A DNA stretch of 64,000 bases, from contig JASJOG010000008.1 in the NCBI GenBank assembly GCA_030142905.1, forward strand, positions 1,054,001-1,118,000, in the 5' to 3' direction. Shown here in pieces: positions 22,297-33,701 of the stretch. The stretch's first letter is position 1. Every line of letters starts with the position of its first letter. A program made the translations under genes and the position numbers. This stretch comes from Heliopora coerulea (lineage: Eukaryota > Cnidaria > Anthozoa > Scleralcyonacea > Helioporidae). Under the pieces are notes generated by a model. It was not told where the DNA came from. It made no database searches and saw only the letters and a program-made list of their open reading frames with translations.

Positions 22297-23355
22297 ATGG
22301 AAAACAAGATGAGAGCCTTCTCAGCTCTTCTTGTCCTCACTGTATTTTCTTTTTTTTTCTTTGGAATGATCGTTTGTCCGGCACGACAATGCTCGACTCA
22401 GACCTTTGCTGACGTTGGTAAGCCACGCGACAAACAAACGGAGCTACGTAAACTTGAACCGATGCTTAAAGGAACTCGGAGACTAGGTTTACGTTCTTTC
22501 AATCTTAGCGGTCACGATGTTATGGTGGTTTTACACATACAAAAGACGGGAGGGAGTGTATTTGAAAGAAACTTAGTGAAAAATTTGAAACTTCAGAGAC
22601 CGTGTGAATACCAAAAAGATAACATCTATGAATGTAAACGACCTGGTTCCAATCAAATCTGGTTATACTCACGTTTTTCCACAGGCTGGATTTGTGGCCC
22701 TCACGCGGGTTGGACTGAACTCACTTCTTGTATGCCAGGCGTTGTGAAAAATAAAGGATTCGCAACGCGTTTACGCCAAATTTTTTACGTAACTTGGTTA
22801 CGTGATCCAGTTGAACGGTTTCTGAGTGAATTTGGTCACGTCAAGCGAGGTGCAACATGGAGCACTGTCAGACTTGTTTGTAATGGAAAGCGATACAAGC
22901 CTCCAACATGCTATCAAGGAGCTAACTGGATCAATGCTACCCTGCAAGAGTTTATGCTCTGTCCTTATAACATGGCTTCAAACAGACAAACACGAATGGT
23001 TGCAAATATGAGCACGATCGGATGTTATGGTAAGGAAGACTTCTCTGATGCTCCTGAAATACAAAAAGCAATGCTTCGAAGTGCAAAAAAGAATCTCAAA
23101 AGTTTTGCATTTTTTGGCCTTGTCGAGTATCAGAGAGAGAGCCAGTTTGTTTTCGAAAAGACCTTTGGCTTGCAATTTTACGAACCGTTTCAGCAGCGAA
23201 CCCACACGTGGAGCAAAAGCGCTCGCCTTAGCCTGTCATCAGCCGAAATCAGGCAAATCCGAGCGGTAAACAAACTAGATATGCAGCTATATCACTATGC
23301 AAAGAAGATATTCTTTCAAAGGTTGCAGTACTTGAGAACATTGGCAACGATTTAG
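22297..23355 (+). CDS. HS6ST-like: Heparan-sulfate 6-O-sulfotransferase, paralog B
   Basis: Second complete intronless HS6ST (352 residues), with the same predicted Golgi PAPS-dependent 6-O-sulfation role. A hydrophobic anchor occupies about residues 8-26. HIQKTGGSVF (80-89) is the 5'-PAPS loop, and CGPHAGW (133-139) carries the putative catalytic histidine 136. WLRDPVERFLSEF (167-179) is the 3'-phosphate site, followed by RGATW, CPYNMASNRQTRMVAN, FFGLVEYQRESQF and LYHYAK. By eye it is more than half identical to paralog A across the sulfotransferase domain. A and most family members have HADW, but B has HAGW, and GL becomes GP just before the histidine, which could tune substrate binding. 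The start has a good context (GAAATGG). It also lacks the long vertebrate C-terminal tail. It is oriented head to head with paralog A. Confidence 0.92.
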   Translation: MENKMRAFSALLVLTVFSFFFFGMIVCPARQCSTQTFADVGKPRDKQTELRKLEPMLKGTRRLGLRSFNLSGHDVMVVLHIQKTGGSVFERNLVKNLKLQRPCEYQKDNIYECKRPGSNQIWLYSRFSTGWICGPHAGWTELTSCMPGVVKNKGFATRLRQIFYVTWLRDPVERFLSEFGHVKRGATWSTVRLVCNGKRYKPPTCYQGANWINATLQEFMLCPYNMASNRQTRMVANMSTIGCYGKEDFSDAPEIQKAMLRSAKKNLKSFAFFGLVEYQRESQFVFEKTFGLQFYEPFQQRTHTWSKSARLSLSSAEIRQIRAVNKLDMQLYHYAKKIFFQRLQYLRTLATI

Positions 23356-25414
23356 CCGACAGTTTAATATTAGCATAGCCAGTCGCATATCAAGACATGT
23401 TGTACTAATCAATTTATTTATGGATGCTAGCAAAGAGCTGAAACCTTCAAGTACTGGCATACAAACAACGTTGTTTCTACATTTCATTTTATCGACGGAA
23501 ATTTCAATCATTTCACACAAGCTTTAGTGGGTGTTCACCATCGTGACGATATTCTCGTACATCTTACTAACTTGCCAAAATAATTGATGACAACTGAAAG
23601 TTGTTCTGATGTCTGACAAGAGAAATTATTGTTTCGGGTAAATGAAACTAGATAATTACAATAACATTAAACAAACTGTTTCGGTCATTGTTTGTATAAG
23701 GCTTTGGTACGAAAAAAGTCTCAGTTACGTAGCAAGATGTTTGAAACAAAAGTGGAATATTGGTAAATATTTTGGTTCTCATGCTGAACAGCGCAGTTGG
23801 GAGCGAGTTCATTCGATACCTCGCGTGGCATTTCAATTAACAATTAGACTATTACAGAAAACCCTATGATGAATGGCTTGCTAATGTTGTATGTGACAAG
23901 TGATTGATGAAAACTGGATTATAGTGGAGGTGATGACTCTTTCTTCCTTTTCTGTCAGTTACAGTATATGGTGTGATTGGATCATAAAGTTGCAATGCCA
24001 GAAGTTGTACAGCAGACCTCACTTGATTCAAAAGATATCTTTTGAAAAACAGAATGAAAATGAGACTTTAAAAATAAAATGCTAGCCAAAGTAGCCGCAT
24101 TACAGTCGTTTCTGTGTTCTTGTTGGTTTTCTAGCTAAGGAAAAGTGAAGCGCATCATGTACCAAATCAAATAACTTTTTCATTTACTGCAATAATAATA
24201 GTATACGGGCCGAGAAAAGAAAAGAGGGCTTGTATCTTTCCTGAAATTGCTTACTCCCTTGCTTTGTTACACACTAATTAAATACTTTCACACTTTGAGG
24301 TTGCCATTGTGCAGGATCGGCAGATCACATCTGTGCCCTTCTAACAGTCGCCAATATTATGTCGTAATTTTACACAAAGAAAGCATGTAGCGAAGCTGAA
24401 TAAACTTTAAGCTTTTTTGGGTATTTAGTCGAGATTCGTGCAATCGTCAGCGTCTGAAGACAGTCGCTTAAATCTTTCACAGCTGTAGTTCAAATATTCG
24501 ATGTATTGTATCATAATCTTCTTGCACCCCACTAGGTTCATAAGATGAAAAATATCGTGTCAACATGAAACTTTTATTAGCGACGGACAAAGTTCTAGAA
24601 TCCCTTTTCATTGGCGTCCTCCCCTATGTTTAATCCTGCCATTGCTATTGATAATAGTTCTATTGACATACAATTTACTATGATATGCTTATTTTCTTTC
24701 AATTGTACAATATTAAGTTATTTGACAGGTACAGTGGTGATTATCAGAGAATGCTGATGTTCAACGTTAGTTAAAAGTATCCAAATGAAATATTCGGGGC
24801 TGATCATGCCACTCTACGTTTTATAATCCTAATCTTAAGACATTTGATTGAAGGCTAAAGCACTATTCCCAGCCACTGATACAAGCAGTGACTAATCCTT
24901 CAGCCTTAGGCTAAGGCTGTTTCAAGTGTCTCTGCATGAACATTGCCTTGCCCATTAATTAAATCCAGTCGCCACAGTGATTGTGCCACATTTCAAACCA
25001 TTCATCTGTTCGCAAACCTGAATTACGCCGACACTTTCTATCCTACTACATGAATTACGGCAGCATTATTACAAAAGCTCTACCATCAGTCACTACCTCC
25101 TCACTTCCGGGACAAATTCAAAAGCATTAACTATAATTAATCTTATTGCAGTATAAAGTAGACAGATTTATGTTCAGATTTTACTGCGGCCTGATGATGG
25201 GTTCCATCTTTTAAACTAATAGCGTGTACGGCTGTGCTAAAGATTAAAGTCCAACCGCTTAAGTCAATCGATATCGGCAATGTAGTTGCACGACACCTGA
25301 CTGAGACGAACCTAAGAAGCTTAAGGTGGTCTTATACTCAAAATATCGATTTTTTTTTTGAAATATCCTTTTGGTTATATTTTGTCTAAATATTTTTTTA
25401 GAATGCAATAGTAA
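23356..25414. other. Downstream of HS6ST-B: 3' UTR and intergenic DNA
   Basis: No supported gene. A canonical AATAAA at 24073-24078, about 720 bases past the stop, is a candidate polyadenylation signal for HS6ST-B. The rest is anonymous AT-rich sequence with a small palindrome (CAGCCTTAGGCTAAGGCTG) near 24900. Confidence 0.4.
24073..24078 (+). terminator. Candidate polyadenylation signal for HS6ST-B
   Basis: AATAAA in the context TTTAAAAATAAAATGC. It is the only exact AATAAA I noticed downstream of 23355 in the expected range. In AT-rich DNA the hexamer is common, so the assignment is tentative. Confidence 0.35.
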
Positions 25415-25642
25415 TGACCTTGAAGTGACCTTGAATGACCTTGATGTGATCTTGACGTGACCTTGACCTTGAATGACCTTGACGTGACCTTGAATGACCT
25501 TGACGTGACCTTGAATGACCTTGACGTGACCTTGAATGACCTTGATGTGACCTTGAGGCTATTTCGAGGCACAAAGCGAAGAACCTGAAGGTTCTTCCAC
25601 ACGGTAACCTTGAATGACCTTAAAAATTTGACCTTGACCTTG
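25415..25642 (-). repeat. Tandem array of TCAAGGTCA nuclear-receptor-type half-sites
   Basis: On the plus strand the array alternates TGACCTTGAA and TGACCTTGACG, giving a 21-22-bp double unit. I count 12 exact TGACCTTGA words between 25415 and 25556, one TGATCTTGA variant, and further copies (one exact) between 25605 and 25642 after a 50-bp interruption. The reverse complement TCAAGGTCA is the extended monomer site of the ERR, SF-1 and FTZ-F1 receptors. The array abuts the 5' end of LINE B. Whether it is satellite DNA, the LINE promoter or an enhancer is unknown. Confidence 0.85.
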
Positions 25643-25672
25643 GGACAAGAACCTTATGAAAACATCGAGCAT

Positions 25673-26665
25673 ATGAAGAGCACCTTTAGGTTCTTCTTGA
25701 GGATGTTGGAAGACTACAAACTCTACAATGCATGTTCAATGGTCACGCTTAAAATTGCTCTGAGATTATTTATCCTTTTTTCGGCAAAGAAAATATCTTT
25801 GAATACGTGGATCTCCGTATGCTATTCTATATATCCAGAAGAAGCACAGGATCGGCAAGAAACGTATATTTACTCATCTCTGTGGCAATTCAAGCAAGTT
25901 TCGGGTCTCGATCCAAGACCCAGAGATGCTTTGAAGATTTTATTAATACTCACTGGTGACATCAAACTTTGTCCCGGCCCCTTTGTGAAATGTAGAGACT
26001 GTTTTAAAGTGATTCGTAAAGCCCAAGCATGCAAGGTATGTGAGTCTTGTGGAGATCTTTTACATGTTAAGTGTCTGACCGATAAACTCGAGGGGCAGAA
26101 AGAACACTTTTATTGCACCTTTTGTGTTGTGAACACTGACGGCGAAGTTGAAGAAAAGTGTTACCTGAATACATCTTTATATTCGCAGATAAATAAGTAC
26201 CTCCCTAGTAGGAGCTTAAAATTTCTCCACCAAAATGTCAACGGGCTGTTGTCAAAATTGGATCAAATGAAACTTTTTCTAGGAAGTGAAACTAGGAAGA
26301 ATGCTCACTTATTTAAAATAACCGAGTCACACTTGAATAACTGCATACATGATTCTTTTCTCGCCATTTCTGGCTATAACATTATTCGAAAAGATCTTCA
26401 AAATGGACCAGGAGTTGGAGTTTGTATTTACATTCGTGATGACATGATTTGGCAACGACGATACGACCTTGAAAGGTATGATATAGAGAATATTCTGGTC
26501 GAACTTTTTATAAAATGTTCAAAGTCGTCATTACTCGGCGTTGTTTATCGACCTCCGAACTCTTCTAAATATTTGAACAAGAATTTTGATGTTATTTTTA
26601 ACGGTTCCATTACCACAGTAGTATCCGAAGAAAAAGAGTTTGTTCTTTCCGGTGATATAAGCTGA
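25673..26665 (+). pseudogene. LINE B leader, zinc finger and endonuclease
   Basis: Opens at the first in-frame ATG (25673) with a helical leader. LILTGDIKLCPGP then occupies the 2A position. A PHD/C4HC3-type finger follows: CRDC, CKVCESCGDLLHVKC, YCTFC. The endonuclease has LKFLHQNVNGLLSKLDQM, TESHLN (Glu motif), VVYRPPNSS and SGDIS, where GDFN would be expected. It ends at TGA 26663-26665, after which the expected residues continue in another frame. Confidence 0.75.
25955..25981 (+). other. Decayed 2A-like motif (GDIKLCPGP)
   Basis: It occupies the same place as GDIETNPGP in LINE A, just before the zinc finger, and keeps D-I and P-G-P. The key Glu is Lys and the key Asn is Cys. From what is known of 2A peptides these changes should abolish skipping. 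Confidence 0.6.
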
Positions 26666-27621
26666 CTATCTCAAGAAATCAGAACATAAGGACATAAAGC
26701 ATTGTCTGAAAATAAATGGCTTAAAACAACTAATCAAAAAGCCGACAAGAGTAACGCACACACCAACACTCTCATCGATATTTTCACCTCCACTCACGAG
26801 AACAATATAGCGGCTAAAATTGTCTATCCATCTGGAACGAGTGATCATCATCTTGTAGGAATCATACGCAAGTTAAATTCAAAAAAATTTGTCGCCCGAC
26901 GCACGTTGGTGCGTAGTTATAAGAACTATTCAAAGGAGCAATTAAACAGTGATTTGCATCGACAAAATTGGGAATCGGTGATCAACTTTAGTTCTTTTAA
27001 TAAAGCTTCGAACGGCTTCAAGACTTTGCTTGAGGATTGCATTGATAAACACACACCGCCAATCGAAAAGATGATTAGCGGCAGAGACTGTCCATGGCTT
27101 ACCCTTCGTATCAAAGAAAAAATGAAAGAATGAAAGAGATTTTTGGGAAGAAATTAAGAAATATTATCCTTTGAAGGAAACCAAACAAAAAACAAATACA
27201 TTTTACAATCAACAACGAAGTTATTACAGATCGGAAGAAAATTTCGAATGCTTTTTGCCTCCATTTCAGTAATGTTGGATCTTCCATACAGAAGTATTGA
27301 TATAATCTTGGAAATAAGGCGTGGAAGTGTTTTACATCTACTTCAAATAATTCTCTACTTAATCAAAACAGTAATGTTTTTAAATTTACCTAAGTTCATG
27401 TAAATCAGGCTTTACATCTACTAAAATCTGTTAAAGTTTCTAAAGGTGCTGGTTTTATAATCAGAGATGGGGCAGAGAGACTATCAATCCCATTTTGTTC
27501 CTTAATCAATCGCAGTCTGGAAGTATCGTTATTTCCAACAGCTGAAAAGAGCACGAAAGTATCACCAATTTATAAGTCAGGAGAACATTCCCTGCTTGAT
27601 AATTACAGACCAATATCTGTC
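26666..27621 (+). pseudogene. LINE B endonuclease end and linker, frameshifted
   Basis: Different frames give LIKKPTRVTHT (26735 region), TLIDIFTSTHENN and SGTSDHHLVGIIRKL (the terminal Asp-His endonuclease motif) at 26702-27133, then a basic linker. Another frame near 27575-27620 yields PIYKSGEHSLLDNYRPISVL, which starts the RT. Several indels separate these pieces. Confidence 0.65.
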
Positions 27622-28053
27622 TTGAATGTCTTATCAAAAGTTATGGAAAGGATTATCTATCAACAATTATCTGACTACCTTGAAGAAAATAATTTATTAT
27701 GTTTTTATCAGTTTGGTTTCCGACATGGACGATCTACACTTCATGCTGTAACATATTTAACGCACCACATTAAAAAGAATACAGAAAAAGGTAACGATAT
27801 GGACCTCCGTAAGGCTTTTGATACAGTGCATCATGGATGTCTATTACAAAAATTTAAATGTTATGGCATCAACGGCAGAGAATTGAATTGGTTTACGGAC
27901 TGTCTGTTTAACAGGAAACAATATGTAATATATGAGGGTTCTATATCTGATCCTCAGCAAGTAACACTTGGAGTTCCTCAGGGATCCATTTTGGGTCCAC
28001 TTCTTTTTATTTTATTAGTGAATGACATGCCCACTGTCTTAAGTAAATGCTAG
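27622..28053 (+). pseudogene. LINE B reverse transcriptase, motifs A and B
   Basis: LSKVMERIIYQQL, then FGFRHGRSTLHAV, MDLRKAFDTVHH (motif A with catalytic Asp) and LGVPQGSILGPLLFILLVND (motif B). It stops at TAG just before motif C, which follows in the same frame at 28060. Confidence 0.8.
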
Positions 28054-28059
28054 ATTCTT

Positions 28060-28767
28060 ATGTATGCAGATAATACCGTACTAATTTATGCCAACAGAGA
28101 TGCTAGGGTAATTCAAGACATGCTTGTTGATGAAGCTGCACGTGTAGCAAGCTGGATAAGAGATAGCAATCTTGAATTGAATTTGAAAAAAGGAAAAACT
28201 GAATTGGTGTTATATGGTTCCCATCAAAAGCTATCAAAACAACCCAAGTGTGAAATTACTATAAATGATGCAGTCATAAACGAAGTTATCAGCTATAATT
28301 ACCTTGGTGTTAGTTTGGATAGCCACTTAACACTACAAGAGCATATCAGTAACATATACAGAAAATGTTCGACTAAAGTAAAGCTACTATCGCGGAATCT
28401 CGAAAACTTTAAATGATAAACTGGAATCGATACAAGACAGAGCAATTAAAATTATTGATAATCCTGGTAATTATACAAATACATATTGACAGTATTGAAA
28501 CTATTCGTAAACGTCCTATAGCGATTGATGTTTTCAATTTCTTTTAACCACATAGGATCGGAGTCAAATAGCACATTGTTCCAGCGGCTTAAACATAATA
28601 AGAATACCCGTAGAAATGGATCATATGTGGTGCTTCCAAAAATTCGCACCATCTCTCAAAAATTTGAAATATTTTTCTGTGGCAAATGTCCGTCAATATT
28701 TGTTTGCCCCACGAATCTTGAAGTCACACTCATGCAATCACTGCACTGTATCCTTATTTATAAATGA
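28060..28767 (+). pseudogene. LINE B reverse transcriptase motif C and C-terminus
   Basis: Begins MYADNTVLIYA: motif C is YADN, so the second catalytic aspartate is lost. The thumb signature YLGVSLDSHLTLQEHI follows. The frame stops at 28416, then remnants of the C-terminal region appear in other frames (TLFQRLKHNKNTRRNGSYVV and LPKIRTISQKF around 28580-28665). Confidence 0.7.
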
Positions 28768-28870
28768 AGTACGATGTACTTGGTTGAAGACTTAAAAGTG
28801 ATTTTATGTGAATTCCTAAGTGACATCTTTTCTGTAAAGGTTATGGACAGGTAAAAATGATAGAAAAATA

Positions 28871-31800
28871 GTTTAAAAATGAAAAAAAAAGAAAGTCTTA
28901 CAAGAATGCAAATAAGAATCACGAAAGGTTGGCAAAAAAGAGAAAAATAACCATAATAAACGTTGTTTTAAATAAGTACGAGTGTGGATCAATTAGGAAT
29001 TTGTACCCTTTTACTTTCATTTGCAATTCAGCTCAAGCAAATTGGCAAATTTCTCACGCACACTGTCAAAGATGATGATGATTTCAAAATGCTGAACAAA
29101 AAAGTTCGAGAATCACCCTCAACCAAAATCTCGATGAATTAATCTAACCTTTGAAGATACAGGAAGCTAAGAACAATCCTCTGATGAAGTTAGAATGCAG
29201 TTTCCTACGTTGCATGTAATTATTTATTGCCAATTAACACTTTGTTATGTGTCTAACACCATGATCCGAGAGTACAAAAAGTCAATTCCTGATTTACTAT
29301 AAAGCAAATTAGGTACTGCTCCAGACTTTAACTCTTGAGAGACCTTCACCGGAATTAAAACAATGTATTTTATAACCAGTTGGTCAGATAATTGCATCAG
29401 AAAAAAATATATTCTGGATCTTAATTTTAATTGTTGAAGCTCGACATCTTGTTTATTCTATGAAAATTTCATTATTTGAATTTAAAAAATGTATTTGGAA
29501 TATTCGGGAAAGTCAGATACTTAGCCGACTTTCCGTTTATTATCAGAAAAATTTTGATTGGTTCATTTAATCCTTAGTTAACCCTCGAAGCCAGGGGAGT
29601 CCTAATGAAAGTTTCCTGAACTTCCGAAGATATTTCTTTTGCTGGATTCAGCCGTTTTTAGAGAATAGTATCATATTGAGCCCACAGGGAGGTGATCACC
29701 CCCTTACACCCATTAGCAATGCCTTTGTACAGGATTATCAAGCACACGTTTGTCAGCACCAGTTATCCTCGACTACTTGCGTTCCAGGAACGAGTGATGA
29801 TAAAACCCTTTCATTACCTTTGTCCCTAATGATTTATGGCTGACAGACCATGGCTATTTTAACAACCCAGAACACCTCAAGTAGATCACAAGCCATCAGT
29901 TTGACACCCTTAGTCCATATCGTTAATTTGTTGTGAATACTTCAAAATTTCAAAACGGCCTACCACAAGCCAACAGCAAACGCATCTTGTCACAAGACTG
30001 ACATTTCTGGCCTTGAAGACAGTCAGGAATCTGTCAGACTTGTTTCTAGATGCATTCGCCGTAGCCTAGACACAAGATATTGCCAAATTAGAGAGTGTTC
30101 TTAAGATGGCTACTTAGAGTAATTTTTAATTAAGGATTGCTAACTAAATATGGCTTCTACGCGTAAGTAGATAGTAATGTTTTCGAGTTGTCATTCTATT
30201 GCGACAACACCGTCCGCACGCAAATACTAAGTTTTCCAATGTTCGTTTCGATTAATTATATCAAAATTTGGTAGATAAAACAAACAAAATAAGGATAAAA
30301 ACAGAGTAAATTTTCAAAGTTTTTAATGAGACGAGATTTTCTCACTGGAAAAATGTCTGCCGGAACCAACCCTGATATTAAGCTATGTAATTATAAAACC
30401 TATCTTCATACAAATTTGCAGAAAAATTCACCTGAAGAAACCAAGGACAATGAGCGTGAATTGCTGTTATTGTGAAAATACACCAAAGTTGCGACCCTGT
30501 TGTTACCATAGTAACAATAGATTGTAGCATCATTTTTAAGATATCTTAAGTTTATAATACATCTTCTATGGTTAGATGTACTTCGAATTGAACTTATTAT
30601 TTTATAGAATGAAATATTTATAAATGCAGACCGTACTAATTAAAGCATCTAAAAATAAAACCTGTAGGGAGCCACCTTAATTTCATCAAGCTGCAACAAC
30701 ACTGCAGCTAACTAGTTTCATTCGAGTTTGATACGACTTGCTGGCGAAAATGTTGTTGGAACAATTTGAACCGGCTTGTCGACTTAAGAAACGTCACTAT
30801 AACTTTTATCAATTCCCGAGAAACCTGTAACAGATTGTTTTTCAGCAAACCGGAGCAAGTTGTACGTTCAAGCATCATGTACATGGCAGACAGCAAGCGA
30901 GAAATTATCGTGTGATCGACATTTTCCCCGCGTTTGCCGTTTGCGGCCAACTCGTGAATTCCTTTCTATTGTTCTCAGTGATTCATCTGATACTTTGACA
31001 AAATCTGGACAGAATTATCTCGTGACTTGCTCCGAAAGACATAAGGAGTGTAGTTTTCTGTTTGAAACTTATCAAATGCAGTAACTAAGGATGGTTGTGA
31101 TCACAATAAGACAGGTTGACGTGTGTAGATAGAATGGGACAAAGTGTCCGGGTAAACTTAATCTAAGTTCTTTTGAGATGTTTACAAAGGAGAATTGTAT
31201 ACTGTAAATTCATAGCCTCCAGAGAGCTAACGTTAATCTTAGGAAAAATAAATACGTAAACGCGGCATACGGCAAACGGAAAGTGAGTGTTATTCATTTG
31301 AAGTAAAAGAGCGACTAAATCTCTATTTTCTTGCTGTGACAGCTTGTGACAAGATCGGTGCATGATGTTACAGCTTGTGCAATTTTGTCTGTGTAGATCG
31401 GTTGCGTTTAGTCGTTTGACGTTTAGGTCACCAGTTTGGGGGGACAAAGGAAGAAAAGTGAGTAAGGATCTTATAAAAACACAACAATTACGGTAACACC
31501 GACGTCTCTTCAATATATCCAGTATTTCATCAAAAACAAAGCTAATGATAATTTTTATTCCCAACAGTAATCTGAACATCGCTTTCCCATTAAATACCAC
31601 GTGACTAAAGGTAGTTTTACGCTCTGATGACGATGTCTGCAATTGAAAGTTTTAGTTTAGATTATCTTATCTACACCAGGAGAAATGGATTTAAATGGTC
31701 TGATACTTCAAAACTACAGGAAAAATATGGAATGTGGCTGTAACAACCTGCTTTGGTGTTTGCAATACAAACAAAATTTTAGGCAATAATAATGACGTTG

Positions 31801-32824
31801 CCGTCCTGGCTTCTTGCGGCAACGCTGCAGAGAGATAGGTAAACAGAATTAATAGTCCCTATAAGCAGTAAACGTTGTCATGAGAGCTTCAACATGCTAT
31901 CATTAACGACGTTAATTCGATGTTTTAAACACTTCCTAATTCTCGGTCTACGTATTCTAAGATGTACAGCATTGTTAAAGAGACGTCGCCCTCCCTGTTG
32001 ATGTTGTGTAATGTTAAGTTCCTTTATGGGGTAGCATGGGGAGGCAAGGGGGAAATTGCTCATGGCAGCCAAAATAGACACAATCAGGTACATCAAGATG
32101 GCCGTTAAGACCTTTGTTATTTGAACATCTGCTTATCGTTTGAAAACACTCTACTGGCTGCTGTGACAATCAAGATAGAATGCTTGAATATCAATTAGTT
32201 AACCCTTAAACGCCTGAACTTTTTGTGCTTTGTTCACTCTTGGTTTTTTTTTAGTTTTCTCATTTGTTCGATTGTTGTAGGTGTCCGATATATCGGATAC
32301 CAAGCATTAGAGTCAATCTATAGATGTGTTAATCCCTTGATGTATGATTTTTATTCTTTTTTTTTTCTTTTTTCTTTCATTAGCTCTTTTGTTGTAATCT
32401 ATTACTGTACGACGACGGTAAACCGTATGCACAAAAGGATTATAAACCTAAAAAGATCAAGGAATTGGCGAAATTTGGTATAAAAAATACTGACTTTTTA
32501 AGCGATGGACGTTCCTCGGAGTGAAAGGAGACATTACCTATAGTTTTATGTCACTTCTCGTAACATTTCGAAGAAGGTCCTTCGCTCAAGTCAGTATTTT
32601 CTAACTTGTCTTGCAACAGTGCCAACGCAGCACTCTACTTTCATTAACTATCGATGGTTTTCATTCGATCTCCACAGATTCAAATGACAAAGGTCAAGGC
32701 GGTCATGTTGATGGACCTAACAGAACAATCCAATTTAAAAACCCATTGTTTTAAATGGACACCATTATGGATAAAAGTTAAGCTGAACACAGTGGGCATT
32801 ATCCATTTAAATGAATAAATCACA
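28871..32824. other. Intergenic DNA, no supported gene
   Basis: About 4 kb of AT-rich sequence. The longest frame (31163-31642, minus, 159 codons) begins at a non-ATG codon, is Cys/His/Leu-rich but matches no family I know, and shows no splice-compatible partner. A frame at 30708-30950 (minus) has the same problem. No repeat structure stands out. Confidence 0.45.
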
Positions 32825-33187
32825 AACACAGTTTCTTTGTGAATTTTCGATTTTATCTAAATCATCTTCAGACTACAAATTCGTGACAGTTAAGCGTTAC
32901 AGAATGAGATGATGATTGCAAATTTGTAACCACAGGTCTTAATTTTAAATTCGTAAGTTTGTTTTTTCATTATCATTATTTAATTATATAATCGAAGTCC
33001 TTTAGTTGCTTCAGTTATTTAACTAAATAATGATAAGACACGCCAACAAACTTACGAATTTAAAAACCAAAACCTGTTGTTATTTGCAGTCGTTATCTGT
33101 AACATTTAACTGTCACAAATTTGTAGTCTTGAAGCTGATTTAGATAAAATCGAAAATTCGCTAAAAGAATCTGTCTTTGTTACCTGT
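32825..33187. repeat. Long foldback element, arms about 150 bp
   Basis: The left arm includes CGATTTTATCTAAATCATCT, ACTACAAATTCGTGACAGTT and AAATTCGTAAGTTTGTT. The right arm contains their complements in reverse order (AACAAACTTACGAATTT, AACTGTCACAAATTTGTAGT, GATTTAGATAAAATCG). The loop is about 60 bp of AT-rich DNA containing TCATTATCATTATTTA and its inverse. Arms are roughly 85-90% complementary by eye. No coding capacity. Confidence 0.7.
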
Positions 33188-33701
33188 CCAAACAGATAAT
33201 GCGTAACATGGTATTCGGTTTAGCTGTTTTTACCGAAGAAATTAGTCAACAGAGACACAAATATGGCTGCCGTGAAAACTTTCTATTGAATTGCAGAGAC
33301 TTAAAAATAAAAGTGATGGCAAAAACATGAGAGAACGATGACATAAAAAGTGGAGGAGGGTCCTTCAAAACAGCACAGCTGCATGCCTTTATCCAGTTAC
33401 GTCCATGGACCGACGGGTATTTCGATTTGTCACAGTGACAGTTTTGTGTTGTTATTACCTTACATTTCAAGAAATCACTTAATTCAGCTCGAATGAAACA
33501 ATTTAGACTATCTGCATAACTATTTTGCTTAAAGACTGCTATCCTCAGCTAATTGTCTTAAGTTATTTCGACTGAGCATAAGTTTCATTGGGGACGAAAA
33601 CAGTCCTAATGTCAACATTCCAAACAACGCCTTTAAATTGAGAACAGTAAACTCGATTCTTATCTTAAGTCTTAATCGGATTTCATGTAGGTTTGTCTTT
33701 T

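Larger units (their letters stand above)
25643..28870 (+). mobile_element. APE-type LINE B (CR1/L2-like), decayed
   Basis: Same architecture as LINE A (leader, 2A-like position, zinc finger, endonuclease, RT, C-terminus) but clearly a different, older lineage. There are many frameshifts and stops and at least one catalytic substitution. Boundaries are approximate: the first ATG is at 25673 and C-terminal similarity (NTRRNGSYVVLPKIRT) reaches about 28650. The TGACCTTGA array immediately upstream may be its 5' UTR. No (TTA)n tail is seen. Confidence 0.8.

Noticed and set aside
25375..25602. 75-codon minus-strand frame with VTSRSFK repeats
   Set aside because: A translation of the TGACCTTGA tandem array, not a protein.
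31163..31642. 159-codon minus-strand frame
   Set aside because: It begins at a TTG, has no recognisable motif, lacks plausible splice borders and sits in anonymous AT-rich DNA, so chance openness is the simpler reading.
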